Of a stretch of DNA of 64,000 bases, positions 16,898-26,145 are shown piece by piece (position 1 is the stretch's first letter; the number at the start of each line of letters is the position of its first letter). The notes beneath the pieces are model-generated. The model made no database searches. It worked only from the letters and a program-made list of their open reading frames with translations, and was not told the origin of the DNA. The position numbers and the translations under genes are program-made. Source of the stretch: Candidatus Obscuribacterales bacterium (GTDB taxonomy: Bacteria; Cyanobacteriota; Vampirovibrionia; Obscuribacterales; Obscuribacteraceae); the NCBI GenBank assembly GCA_019752635.1, contig JAIELX010000116.1, positions 33,969-97,968 on the forward strand, written 5' to 3'.

Positions 16898-19800
16898 ATG
16901 CAGCCGGGCGACTTCGTAGGTCAAATTATTGACGACAAGTATCAAATCGAAAGCCTTATCGGCTTCGGTGGAATGGGCAGCGTCTATCTTTGCCGGCACC
17001 TCGAATTAGACAGAATGGTGGCAGTGAAACTTCTGTTGCCGGAGCTATTCAACAACGCGGAGTCAGTCGCCCGCTTTGAACGAGAAGCGCAAATCTTATC
17101 CAGTATCAGACATCCAAACGTCGTCGAATTCTACAGTTGGGGATACTGGCACTCGCACCCGTATCTGGTGATGGAATATCTGCAAGGCGAATCACTCAGA
17201 AGCTGGATGGACAAACAGGGCAAGATAGCCTGGAAGACAGCAGCCGTGCTAGGCATAGCAGTATGCAAGGCGCTGTCTGCTTTGCATAATAACGGTATTG
17301 TGCATCGTGATCTAACTCCGAACAATATCTTCCTGCTGAGCGATGTTACCGAGATTAAGTTAATCGATTTCGGACTGGCTCGCGCAGTTGAGAGCGCCGG
17401 CAAACAGACATTGACACGGACAGGAGCGCTAATCGGTTCCGTACACTATCTCAGCCCTGAAATCTGCGAGGGAAAGAAAGCGATTTCTCAATCCGATATC
17501 TACTCGCTTGGTTGCATACTGTACGAGTTGATCGCGGGAAAAAAAGCACTGGACTGCGACAACCCTGTTGGACTCGTCTTTAAGCATGCAAACGAGTATC
17601 CGCCCTCTCTCGTTTCGGTAGCCAATGTACCTGAAGTAATCGACAACATTGTTTTCAAAGCGATCAGAAAACCTTTGACCGAGCGCTATGCCAGCGCCGA
17701 TGCACTGGAAGACGACCTGGAAGCAGTTTGCACCAGCGAGTTTAGCGCCGTAGCGATAGAGAAGCGAAAGAACTCAAAACAGCCAAAGAACCCCGTAGTA
17801 ATTCTAGCCACAATTACGACCTTGAGTCTGTTCGCCATCACTTTCGTTCGGCTAACCACCACCAAGACTCAACAGGACGAGTGGAAAGCGCAGTATGCAC
17901 CCACAAATGAATCAGCAGAAATCGGACACCGCGATAATGGTGCTATAGCTGTTTCGGTCAAGAGTCCAACCGCACTCAACTCAGTCCCCTACGTTATTTC
18001 ACTTGTCAAAGCAGCGAAAGAACTGATGGGTTCCGGGCAGTGGCAGGAAGCTTTGACGGAACTGAAAAAAGCAGAGAATGCACTGAGCGAGCCCAAAACA
18101 GAGAAAGCTAGAGGTCTGAGACTCACCGTTCTGGCTGACCTTGCAAACACGGCCTATGAAATGAACAACCTTCACGATGCCACGGGTTACGCAAAGCGGA
18201 GCCTGGCGGAACTTGAAGGCAAAGACGACAAGGTTTCAAGAATCTTTGTCATCGCTGCCTTGCAACAGTTGGGATTCGTGGAGAAACGAAGAGGCAAACT
18301 CCAATCCGCACAAAATTTTTTTGAAGAAGCGTTGCATCGATGGTTCGAATCGGATCAGCGCTTTCTTCGTCCCGCAGAACAAGCACAATTGGCACAGCTT
18401 CTTTTGAATGCCGGTAAAACTGCAGACAGCGTTGCCATGGCTGCTACTGCAGTTGCAGCAATTGCGAAGAGTTCCTCGCCTACAGACAAGGACTGCTATG
18501 ATTCGGCAGTTGCAACTCTTGTTGTTGGCGAATTGAAGCTAGGTAAATTGGACCACTGGAACCTGCTGATTGAGCCACAAACTAGGCAACTAGACGCAAT
18601 CAGGCAAGTTACCATACGAGAGTGCCTTGGCGAACTGCTAGGCAGCGGAGTTCCCTGGAAGAATCCCGCTGCTGCTGCTCACGTGCTGGATAACCTGCTC
18701 CGCAGCGGTATGCTCGAGGATGAGACACGATTACATGCCCTCAAAATTGCGGCGTTGTGCAAGCTGTCCGCCAAACAGGATGCTGAATTTACCCGACTGG
18801 CAAAAGAATCGATCATCCTGCACCGAAAAAATCCGGGCAAGAACGGTGACTTGCTGCCATTTCTAGAGCTTTTGTCGATTGCACCCGTTAGTAGTAGAGA
18901 TGCCGGAACGCAAAAACTCGTCGCTGACGTAATAATGTTCGCTGACGACGGACCAAATTCCACCATCAAAGGTAATGGCAATATACTTAATTTCTTGACC
19001 GAAGCAATGATTAACTCAACCAAACACGCTCTGGCGCAACCGGCGGAACTAGAATCGCTTTTAGACAAGGTCATCTTGATTCACCAACAATGCAAGAACC
19101 CTGCAGAGTTTACGGTCGGCAAGTTGCTAGAGTTCTGCCTGGCGCACCATTCCGCGAACACTGCCGAATCAACGGTCAACACTATCATCAAGCAAGAGAA
19201 AAACAAGTTCGGCAGCATGAACACTCGTATCTCACGCTGGGATGAACTTCTGGGTCCGTGGTATGAGTCAAACAAGAACTACGATAAGGCAATGGCGGCT
19301 TACGCCCGTTGCGCAAAAGCAAGTCCGGCAGGCTCGCCTAACCAAGCGCAATGGTTCCTGGACGCCGCACGCATGGCGATCCTGCTGCAAGACCCGCACC
19401 GAAAATCCTTTGTTGCGGAAGCAATAGCCAGTACCGATCGCATAGCGCAAGACACGGACAAAACGCAAGCTCTTCGACGCCTAGCAGAGGTGTTGATAGC
19501 GCTACAAGACTTTGAGCCGGCTAGCGCAGCAATTGAAAAGGCTCTGGCGATTCAGAAGATACGCAAGCCCGAGCAAACATCTGAGCGACTAAATCTTCAG
19601 CTAACCAAGTCAACGATACTGATTGCAAAAGGGAGGCTCAAAGAAGCCGAAGGGATCGCAAATTCAATACTGCATGACTTGCCAGGCATTGACAAAACGC
19701 TTGCTGCCAAAGAGAACGGCGGGCTGCGCCTCAGGTGTTTATGGAACTGCCTGAGCGCGCAGTTGTTGCAGAATGACTCTAAGGGAGCTGCTAAAACTTC

Positions 19801-20233
19801 TAGCGAGCTTTTCATGGAACTCAAGAAAACCAAAGACCAGTCGGCTCGTCTCATCAGCTACCGCTTCCTCGGCATGGTATATGCCGAAACCGGGCGGTTA
19901 AGCGAAGCAGAGAAGATTGCACAAGAAGGACTAAAAGTATTTAAAGCAGGAAATTATCCGGCATTTTATGAAGCTTCGCTCAAACTAACTCTAGCCGAAT
20001 GTTTTGCAGCAAAAGGAAAAAGAGCTGAAGCACAAGAGTCTTTGGAACAAGTACGCAAACACTTTGAGAAGGAAACGTTCGGCAGCAACGGTGTCGGACC
20101 AACGATGCTTCTTTCCGCTAGTGCACTTGCGCGAGTCCACCGGAAACTCGGGCAGTCCGGCGAAGCGGCCCGATATGAAGAGCAAGCAAACGACTTACGC
20201 AAGAAATGGCATCTAGCTAGCAACCACGGGTAA
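16898..20233 (+). CDS. Large Ser/Thr kinase receptor with TPR-like ectodomain
   Basis: A 1111-residue protein. The kinase domain covers residues 15-280: glycine loop IGFGGMGSVY (21-30), Lys44 in AVKLL, HRDLTPNN (136-143), DFG (157-159) and SVHYLSPE. It looks active. The membrane segment is at about 298-317. The remaining 790 residues are helical and fit TPR repeats (for example LADLANTAYEMNNLHDATGYAKRS cut into 34-residue periods, and GRLSEAEKIAQEGLKVF near the C-terminus), and would lie across the membrane from the kinase. Plausible partners are other cell-surface or periplasmic proteins. AGGATC precedes the ATG. It is monocistronic. It shares its layout with the kinases at 6708 and 44631 but has no two-component genes beside it. 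Confidence 0.92.
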   Translation: MQPGDFVGQIIDDKYQIESLIGFGGMGSVYLCRHLELDRMVAVKLLLPELFNNAESVARFEREAQILSSIRHPNVVEFYSWGYWHSHPYLVMEYLQGESLRSWMDKQGKIAWKTAAVLGIAVCKALSALHNNGIVHRDLTPNNIFLLSDVTEIKLIDFGLARAVESAGKQTLTRTGALIGSVHYLSPEICEGKKAISQSDIYSLGCILYELIAGKKALDCDNPVGLVFKHANEYPPSLVSVANVPEVIDNIVFKAIRKPLTERYASADALEDDLEAVCTSEFSAVAIEKRKNSKQPKNPVVILATITTLSLFAITFVRLTTTKTQQDEWKAQYAPTNESAEIGHRDNGAIAVSVKSPTALNSVPYVISLVKAAKELMGSGQWQEALTELKKAENALSEPKTEKARGLRLTVLADLANTAYEMNNLHDATGYAKRSLAELEGKDDKVSRIFVIAALQQLGFVEKRRGKLQSAQNFFEEALHRWFESDQRFLRPAEQAQLAQLLLNAGKTADSVAMAATAVAAIAKSSSPTDKDCYDSAVATLVVGELKLGKLDHWNLLIEPQTRQLDAIRQVTIRECLGELLGSGVPWKNPAAAAHVLDNLLRSGMLEDETRLHALKIAALCKLSAKQDAEFTRLAKESIILHRKNPGKNGDLLPFLELLSIAPVSSRDAGTQKLVADVIMFADDGPNSTIKGNGNILNFLTEAMINSTKHALAQPAELESLLDKVILIHQQCKNPAEFTVGKLLEFCLAHHSANTAESTVNTIIKQEKNKFGSMNTRISRWDELLGPWYESNKNYDKAMAAYARCAKASPAGSPNQAQWFLDAARMAILLQDPHRKSFVAEAIASTDRIAQDTDKTQALRRLAEVLIALQDFEPASAAIEKALAIQKIRKPEQTSERLNLQLTKSTILIAKGRLKEAEGIANSILHDLPGIDKTLAAKENGGLRLRCLWNCLSAQLLQNDSKGAAKTSSELFMELKKTKDQSARLISYRFLGMVYAETGRLSEAEKIAQEGLKVFKAGNYPAFYEASLKLTLAECFAAKGKRAEAQESLEQVRKHFEKETFGSNGVGPTMLLSASALARVHRKLGQSGEAARYEEQANDLRKKWHLASNHG

Positions 20234-20415
20234 TAAGTATTCGAGGGCGTATAGTAGGATTGGGCATAAGCAGAAAGGGTCGTCTTTGGAGACGCCCCTC
20301 TCTGCTTGCGCTGTGGCGATGAGCGCATCGCTGCATTTGGTGCTCGCGCGCCTCGTTCCCAAAGCCAGGGCGCCCCCCGTCATGAGAACCGCACTCTTGC
20401 TGCATGGTCTCGATG

Positions 20416-21099
20416 TTACTTGCTTGCCGGAAGCTCCGCCTTGGCGTTGGCGGCTACCGTATCGTTGCGACTCCAGCGCCTCAAGAATAGGTGCGTGGGC
20501 ACGAAGATCAGCGCGAACAGCGCCGCGCTGTAGACCGCCACGTAGAGATTCTGATCCATCCACGTCTGCGGTGTCGCGCCAACGCCGTAAACGAAGTTGA
20601 CGTTCACAGGCAAGTGCGAACCAGCCGGTGCCGGCGGCGGCGGAATAAAGGCGTAACTGATGCCAATCAACGCAATCGCAACCGCGGTCCAGCTGAACAG
20701 CGCACGCCGATCATAGCCCATGCGGTAAACACCGTAGAGCAAGACGAACGGCAACCAACCGTGGAAGAGCGACAGCAGCCGCGGTGCCAGCGGAGTGTCG
20801 GGATTGAACATGTAGGACGTCATCCCGAGCAACTTGAAGCCGGCACATTCGCACGCCACATCCACCACCCAGATCAGCTGAGGCAGCACGATGCCGACGG
20901 CAGGAGCCGACACCAGCAACTTATTCCCGGTCCACATGCCGATCAGCGCGGAGAACAGCGCCACATCGCAGAAGAACAGGAAGTTGGTCGGTCCGTAAAC
21001 GGACCAGTAGACCACCACCAGAACGATTGTCCAGGCGGTGCAAGCGAGCTTGAGCCACAGGGGAATCCCGGCGGCCTTGTTAGACGAAGTCGTCGTCAT
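20416..21099 (-). CDS. Multi-pass membrane protein of unknown function
   Basis: 227 residues from the ATG at 21099, with GGGAG nine bases upstream. The frame is open further upstream, but that part is rich in Arg/Ser and lacks a better start. There are about six hydrophobic segments, including WLKLACTAWTIVLVVVYW, FLFFCDVALFSALIGMW, ALFSWTAVAIALIGISYAF and LYVAVYSAALFALIFVP. The blocks FFCDVAL, LPQLIWVVD and LLSLFHGWLP resemble a widespread uncharacterised membrane family, from general recall only. It is the last gene of a ten-gene minus-strand row. Function unknown. Confidence 0.65.
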   Translation of the reverse strand: MTTTSSNKAAGIPLWLKLACTAWTIVLVVVYWSVYGPTNFLFFCDVALFSALIGMWTGNKLLVSAPAVGIVLPQLIWVVDVACECAGFKLLGMTSYMFNPDTPLAPRLLSLFHGWLPFVLLYGVYRMGYDRRALFSWTAVAIALIGISYAFIPPPPAPAGSHLPVNVNFVYGVGATPQTWMDQNLYVAVYSAALFALIFVPTHLFLRRWSRNDTVAANAKAELPASK

Positions 21100-21347
21100 G
21101 GAGAAAAACTCCCGTCTCATAAAGCGACTGGTTCTTCCAGCCGAAGGACCCGAGTGCGCTTGCAATGCGCACCAGGGCTTGTCCATTTACACGAGACACA
21201 CCAGCATAGGTGGTCCCGCGACCGGTAGCATCGCCAACCGGTCCATGTAGTACGGGGCGGTCTTCCGGACCGCAGAACCAGCGCCCGGGCGCCGGCTTCC
21301 AGCCGGCACCCGGGGCTTCGAGACTTCCGCACATGCGCACGCGCGGC

Positions 21348-22409
21348 TTACACCGGCGATTCGTACGATGACTGAACGCCGGTGTGAGTCCTTTCGAACT
21401 CTTCGCGGTGCGCTTCCGACAACAGCTCGAGCTTGGGATCGGACACGAAGCGAATCGGCATGATCGGGTTGAAGAACCCGGTGCCCAGACCAAGTAAGCC
21501 GGTGCCGTACTTGCGCAGCTTCACACCGTTCCGGCGGTACCACTCGATACAGCCGGCAACGCATGTCCAGCGGCCGGGACCGTAGACGCCGACAAAGAGC
21601 CCGACCCAGTCGTAGCCGTCCGCCTTAGTCTTCTTAATCAACCAGTTTTTGATCGAGCGCGGCAGCCACAGCTTGTTGATGAAAGCAGGACGCGCAGTGT
21701 TGACCTTCTCGATCCACTCGACGTTTTCCGCCACCATTTGCTCGGCGATCTCTTGTCCGAGGGCAATCTGCTGCACACTGAGCGGCGTACGCAGGCGCAT
21801 GACGATGTAGTCGCCCTTCCAAGTGCGTTTCGACGTGACGGTCTCTACACGGTGAGTGAGCGCGCCCTTTTTCATGTAGGACGTGAACGTGTAGAGCTTA
21901 CCGTCGGAACCGAGGAAGACCACTTCGCCGTGCCCGACGCTGTCGCGCAGCGTGTTTGCCATGTTGCCGCTGGTGAGAATCATGTCACCGGGACGCAATG
22001 CCAAGGGCGTGGGACTGATCCACGCCCCCTTCGGCAGCAGACCTCGTCCCATCTTCTCGAAGTTGGCGCGATTGCGACGATAGGCGATGTAGATCGCCAA
22101 CCAGGCAACCACTTCCACGCCGGCGATGACGTGCATGGACCAGTGTCCGTTGCAGAACAGCGCGATCGCTGCCAGCAACAGTCCGAGAGTCGTTGGCACC
22201 AGAACTCGGAGCCGCGACATGCGGTCGAAGTAGGTGGTGAACAGCGACCGCAGCCAGAAAACCGTTAAGCCCAGCCAGCAGCCCCCGACGGCGAGCGCTC
22301 CGGACATGAGCGCCCAGTCAAGCTGTCCGAAGAGCAACTTGTAAGTAAGCCAGAAACAGACGATGTACAACGAGACGTTGATCGTCTTTAGAATGCGGAA
22401 ATTGTTCAT
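21348..22409 (-). CDS. Membrane-anchored protein with probable permuted NlpC/P60 domain
   Basis: 353 residues. I place the start at ATG 22409, because AGGAAAGG lies five bases before it. Residues 1-120 hold about four membrane segments. The soluble part starts GDMILTSGN, has a conserved-looking His in VGHGEVVFLG and ends with a Cys in WTCVAGCIEWY. This order (GDxI, then His, then a C-terminal Cys) is that of permuted papain-like NlpC/P60 enzymes of the YiiX/YaeF type, which act on lipids or peptidoglycan. The match is by pattern only. An alternative is a non-enzymatic membrane protein. It is separated from its downstream neighbour by two stable hairpins around 21257-21316. Confidence 0.5.
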   Translation of the reverse strand: MNNFRILKTINVSLYIVCFWLTYKLLFGQLDWALMSGALAVGGCWLGLTVFWLRSLFTTYFDRMSRLRVLVPTTLGLLLAAIALFCNGHWSMHVIAGVEVVAWLAIYIAYRRNRANFEKMGRGLLPKGAWISPTPLALRPGDMILTSGNMANTLRDSVGHGEVVFLGSDGKLYTFTSYMKKGALTHRVETVTSKRTWKGDYIVMRLRTPLSVQQIALGQEIAEQMVAENVEWIEKVNTARPAFINKLWLPRSIKNWLIKKTKADGYDWVGLFVGVYGPGRWTCVAGCIEWYRRNGVKLRKYGTGLLGLGTGFFNPIMPIRFVSDPKLELLSEAHREEFERTHTGVQSSYESPV

Positions 22410-22572
22410 TGGAACCTTTCCTCGGGCAGTGGATTCCACTGAATCGCCCGGATGTGTTTGAGTTCGCCTGCCGCCGGCAGGACGATTTAGAATGGAAGCA
22501 CCGCCCTGCTGATGCGAACAGAGCGGTGTCGAGCGATCAGACCAAGTCTGCGCCCCTTGTATGCCTGTTGCC

Positions 22573-23664
22573 TTAGGGCACCATTATCGGCGCTTGTATC
22601 GGCGATACCACAACATCCTCACCAAGCGCGCCAGTGAGGTTTTCGAGCAAGAACTCGATAACAGCTTCTCGGTCTTTCACGCCCGTATTGTTCGGCGACA
22701 CGCCAATCACACGGTGAGAGACCCCGTTAACCAGCACCACGTGCGGTGCATACAATCTCTGGCAGAGCTCCGGAATTGCTGCCAATAGCGCCATGGGATC
22801 GGCAGCTACAGCATCACATACCAGGTCAATGATCGAATCGGCAGCGGTGCGCTCCTGCCCCTTACCACCGCAGAAGGTTTTGAGGAATAACTCGCGATTC
22901 CATCGCGCAGGCAATCCGTCATGTTCGAGCGCCCCCGGCGGCGAGTTTACCGCGCGCCAGAAATCGTTGATGAACGCCTCGTAACTACTTCCCAGATGCT
23001 TGCCGACCGGGTGACCGGTCTGAGCTAATGTCTGGTAAAGCGCACGAGGAACCTTGCAAGTGTATGTCGCGTATCGCGTAAGCACGGTCATCGGAATGCC
23101 GATCTCTTGCAACTTGCGATAGAGGAAGCGCGACGCCATCACGTCGTAGTGGTTATTGACCGCCGAGTCCGGAGTCATGTATCCATCGGCGTCGAGCGCA
23201 ACCTCGTCACCGTGATGCACGACACCACCCATGATTACCACCGATGAAACCTTCGCACGCACCAATGCTTCATGCTTGTGCAATAGCGCTGCCGCATCGG
23301 TCAATGCGGAAACCAGAAGCAGCGTGATGCTGCCGTCCGCTGCCTGCTCCAGACTGGAGTGCAGCAGCTTGGCACCATCGACCACTTCCAACTCACTGCT
23401 GAGGTGAGCGATACGCAGCAGCTCTACTTCGGACTGAACCGGAAGGCTGACAACACCTGTACCGACACCTACCGGCACGCCGGGCAATCCCACTGCCTTG
23501 AGCGTGCCGCGCGCCAGCCGCGCTCGCAATGCAGACGGCATCAGATTGCATACCACGGCAACCACTTCGGCGAGTTGATTCTTGACCAAGCGCGAAAGGA
23601 CGAGGAGCATTTCCTCGTCGTCCAGAGCTTTTCCAGGATCGGTTATGACAATGAGTTTAGGCAT
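22573..23664 (-). CDS. Nucleoside hydrolase-like protein (inosine/uridine-preferring superfamily)
   Basis: A 363-residue protein. The N-terminal ITDPGKALDDEEML resembles the Ca2+-binding DTDPGxDDA loop of nucleoside hydrolases, with three extra residues between DPG and DD. Further family-like blocks are VVAVVCNLMPS, LLLVSALTDAAALL and VVIMGGVVHHGDEV, the last matching the MGGxxxxGN segment. Such enzymes cleave the N-glycosidic bond of nucleosides. Length fits a slightly enlarged member. The altered loop leaves substrate and activity uncertain. A second, divergent member lies directly upstream (23834-24883) with a composite hairpin between them. Confidence 0.7.
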   Translation of the reverse strand: MPKLIVITDPGKALDDEEMLLVLSRLVKNQLAEVVAVVCNLMPSALRARLARGTLKAVGLPGVPVGVGTGVVSLPVQSEVELLRIAHLSSELEVVDGAKLLHSSLEQAADGSITLLLVSALTDAAALLHKHEALVRAKVSSVVIMGGVVHHGDEVALDADGYMTPDSAVNNHYDVMASRFLYRKLQEIGIPMTVLTRYATYTCKVPRALYQTLAQTGHPVGKHLGSSYEAFINDFWRAVNSPPGALEHDGLPARWNRELFLKTFCGGKGQERTAADSIIDLVCDAVAADPMALLAAIPELCQRLYAPHVVLVNGVSHRVIGVSPNNTGVKDREAVIEFLLENLTGALGEDVVVSPIQAPIMVP

Positions 23665-23760
23665 GAAGTAGCCCCCACCTCGTCGACCGCGATTTATCCT
23701 ACGGCATAACGTCTGTCGAAAAAAGAGTCTCGGTCTCCCACAGTTACGCTATTTGACTGC

Positions 23761-23811
23761 GCCGGTGCCGCATCCGCAAGTGCTTGCGCATTGCAGAATT
23801 GCGGCACCGGC
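23761..23811 (-). terminator. Composite hairpin between the two nucleoside hydrolase-like genes
   Basis: A 12-bp outer stem (23761-23772 with 23800-23811) encloses a second 5-bp stem, GCAAG/CTTGC. It lies 22 bp past the stop of the upstream gene. Without a T tract it may act as an attenuator or a transcript-stabilising 3-prime end. Confidence 0.5.
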
Positions 23812-23833
23812 TCTACAGTCTGTTAGCGCCTGC

Positions 23834-24883
23834 TTAAACCGAGAGGCACTTCTTCAGCGCGTCGAGGTATTTGGCGGCTCCACCTTCCTTCAGCGAAAGC
23901 CCCGCGTAACGAGTGCTCGGCTTGTCCGTTTTGGTCATGAGCACCTTGCCCCAATCCTTGTAATCTCGGTACAGGTGCGGCACCGAGGTGATTTCCACCG
24001 GCACGACCTCGTAGATGCCGTTGCGCAGCTCGTCGTCGAGGCTGAACGTGGCGACCAGGTCGTGGATGAAAATCCATTCATCCGGATTCTTTTCCTGCCG
24101 CGGTCGAACCGCAGCGTCGTACCAGAGCGCGTACAGGTTGTAGAGCGCCCGGCTGCCGGAGTTCTGCGGCAGGTAAGCCAGCAGCGATTGCGCGTTCTGG
24201 AATCCAATCTCCTTCACGCGCGTCACCTCAGACGGCATCAGGTAGATCGGGCAGTCCAGCCCATACAGCACTTCGTGCGCAGCGTGCGGGTCACACGCCA
24301 CGTTGAACTGCAGCGCACCACGCGGCGCGTCGCCCATCTGCATGAGCTGCACAGTGCCCCATGTCGCGTACATCGCATGCACGCTTTTCAGTCGGGTCGA
24401 AACCTCGGGGCATCGCACCAGCACCTGGTGCAATCCCGTCATCGGACCGCCGACCGCGATGTCGCAAGAACCCGCGTCCATGTCCATCATCAGGCGGCAC
24501 AGATCCTCTTGCGGCTCCAGCTCGCTGTGGCGAATCGCCGCGAGAGGGTCCACGTCCAGGAACTTGTAGTACTCGCTGAAGTGGATGTGGTGCGGCACCA
24601 GGGTGCGAGGCGCGATACCACCGTCATAGATACGCAGATTCTTGACGCCGAAGTGCCGCAGGAAATTCGTCAGGCGCATCGCAGACGCTTCTTGCGCCAT
24701 GCGAGACGACACCATATCAAAATCCCACAGCTTGCATTCTTTGGTTGCGTTGAACTTGACCGGTCGCCCCGTGAGACACAGGTGAATGTTGGCGTCCGGG
24801 TTAAGGCGCGCCAGCGCAATCACCATCACGAAGTTATCCGGGTCCGGCGCGTCGATAAACGCGACGATGTTTTTCTTTGCCAT
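23834..24883 (-). CDS. Divergent nucleoside hydrolase-like protein
   Basis: 349 residues from the ATG at 24883, preceded by AAGGGG; an upstream in-frame extension lacks a ribosome-binding site. The N-terminus IVAFIDAPDPDNFVMVIAL places Asp11, Asp14 and Asp16 like the Asp cluster of nucleoside hydrolases, and CDIAVGGPMTGLHQVL matches the GPLTNLA-like region. A GAP-type insertion follows it. Less typical is the Cys/His content of the middle part. The call is superfamily-level. It is in a row with a Nudix gene upstream and another nucleoside hydrolase-like gene downstream, which suggests nucleoside or nucleotide-sugar turnover. Confidence 0.55.
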   Translation of the reverse strand: MAKKNIVAFIDAPDPDNFVMVIALARLNPDANIHLCLTGRPVKFNATKECKLWDFDMVSSRMAQEASAMRLTNFLRHFGVKNLRIYDGGIAPRTLVPHHIHFSEYYKFLDVDPLAAIRHSELEPQEDLCRLMMDMDAGSCDIAVGGPMTGLHQVLVRCPEVSTRLKSVHAMYATWGTVQLMQMGDAPRGALQFNVACDPHAAHEVLYGLDCPIYLMPSEVTRVKEIGFQNAQSLLAYLPQNSGSRALYNLYALWYDAAVRPRQEKNPDEWIFIHDLVATFSLDDELRNGIYEVVPVEITSVPHLYRDYKDWGKVLMTKTDKPSTRYAGLSLKEGGAAKYLDALKKCLSV

Positions 24884-25076
24884 GTGGACCCCTTGCGCCG
24901 CTTCTCGATGAAGCGCGCGCTTACGTTTTGCGTTGAAGTGGAGAGAGCCCGGCATCATTACCGGGCTCGTTATCGCGAAGCGGCGCGCGACACGGCGAGG
25001 AGCCGTGTTCGGACACCGTCGTTGACGCGCGGATGCGACCGACGCTTGCGGAGGGCGCCGGAGCGCCTAAAATAAA

Positions 25077-26042
25077 TTACTTCGCCGCAACAACAGCGGG
25101 GGCGCGCTTGAGCGCTTCCCGCAAGAGGTCCTCGTGGTCGAACGCGATCTTGCCGGACAACACCTCGTCCACCGGCACGAAGCCGGCGCTGCCGGGCTTG
25201 GCGTCGTCGCCGGCCTTGGCTGCCGCCAGAACCGCGGACTTCTGATCGGCCGGCACGAACCAGGCATAGCCGTGGTCGATAACGTGCCCGCGCTCGTCAC
25301 GCGTCGGCTTGGAGCGTACGTCGATCAGCACCAGCTCTTCCGGCTTCGGATGGAGATGGCACTCTTCGCCCAGCTCACGAGCGGCGCACGTCGGCAGGTC
25401 TTCCAGATGGATGTTCAGGAAGCCGCCGGGCAGGCTGGTGAAGTCCTTGAACGGGTTGCGGTCGCGCACGATGCGCAGCACCTTCGCGTCCGGCGTGCCG
25501 GCGTCGACGAGCACCACGGTGGTCGTGGTCGAGTCGCACTTCGGGTACGCGTACATCATGTGACGACGCTGCTTCACCAGCGGGGTGAGCGCGCCGACCA
25601 CAGCCAGCTGCACGACGCCGTAGAAAGTCCAGCCGCCATCCGGCGGATTGTGCTGGTGCTTCAGGCCTTCGTTCCACTCGACGAACAGCGGACGCAGCTC
25701 GGTCGGGTTCTCGAAGGCATCGACCACCAGAATGAAGTCCTGGTCTCGGCCGGCCAGCAGAACCACCGCCTTGCGCAACTGCTCGGGCGTGGGATTGCCG
25801 CCGATCAGCATGACAGTGTCGTCGGGCACTTGCTGGATCGGGAACTCCCTGTCCCCCATGAACCCTTCCGGCGGACCGACGAGGTCGGCCTCGGTGTAGG
25901 CTTTCAACCCGGTGTTGCGGCCCATGTTGACCAGTTTGTCGATCGCCGGCGTGTCGGTCTTGACCGGAGGCACGCAGGTGGGCGTATCGGCACCGGCAAC
26001 GGTGGGACGATTCAGGATGAGGGTTGCGAACGTTCGTTTCAT
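25077..26042 (-). CDS. Nudix hydrolase with N-terminal extension
   Basis: A 321-residue protein. The Nudix box spans about residues 206-230: GG-x6-E-x7-RELGEEC, with one extra residue before the first Glu and His in place of the last Gly. The REXXEE catalytic core is intact. Residues 1-165 form a separate unknown domain (IGGNPTPEQLRKAVVLLAGR, FILVVDAFENPTEL). Nudix enzymes cleave nucleoside diphosphates linked to another group; ADP-ribose, NADH and dinucleotides are typical. The setting with two nucleoside hydrolase-like genes agrees with nucleotide salvage. AGGA precedes the ATG. Codons are strongly C/G-ending. Confidence 0.8.
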   Translation of the reverse strand: MKRTFATLILNRPTVAGADTPTCVPPVKTDTPAIDKLVNMGRNTGLKAYTEADLVGPPEGFMGDREFPIQQVPDDTVMLIGGNPTPEQLRKAVVLLAGRDQDFILVVDAFENPTELRPLFVEWNEGLKHQHNPPDGGWTFYGVVQLAVVGALTPLVKQRRHMMYAYPKCDSTTTTVVLVDAGTPDAKVLRIVRDRNPFKDFTSLPGGFLNIHLEDLPTCAARELGEECHLHPKPEELVLIDVRSKPTRDERGHVIDHGYAWFVPADQKSAVLAAAKAGDDAKPGSAGFVPVDEVLSGKIAFDHEDLLREALKRAPAVVAAK

Positions 26043-26145
26043 TTACGTTGTCCTAAAATGTCGGCATGAGGCCGAACTTATTGTATTTGGAAGAAGCGGT
26101 CGGAGCGACCGTGCCCCGATTCCATGTCTGTGGCACGCGCCTAAA

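Noticed and set aside
23753..25075. 440-codon plus-strand frame
   Set aside because: Antisense to the nucleoside hydrolase-like gene, His/Arg/Val-rich composition, no ribosome-binding site.
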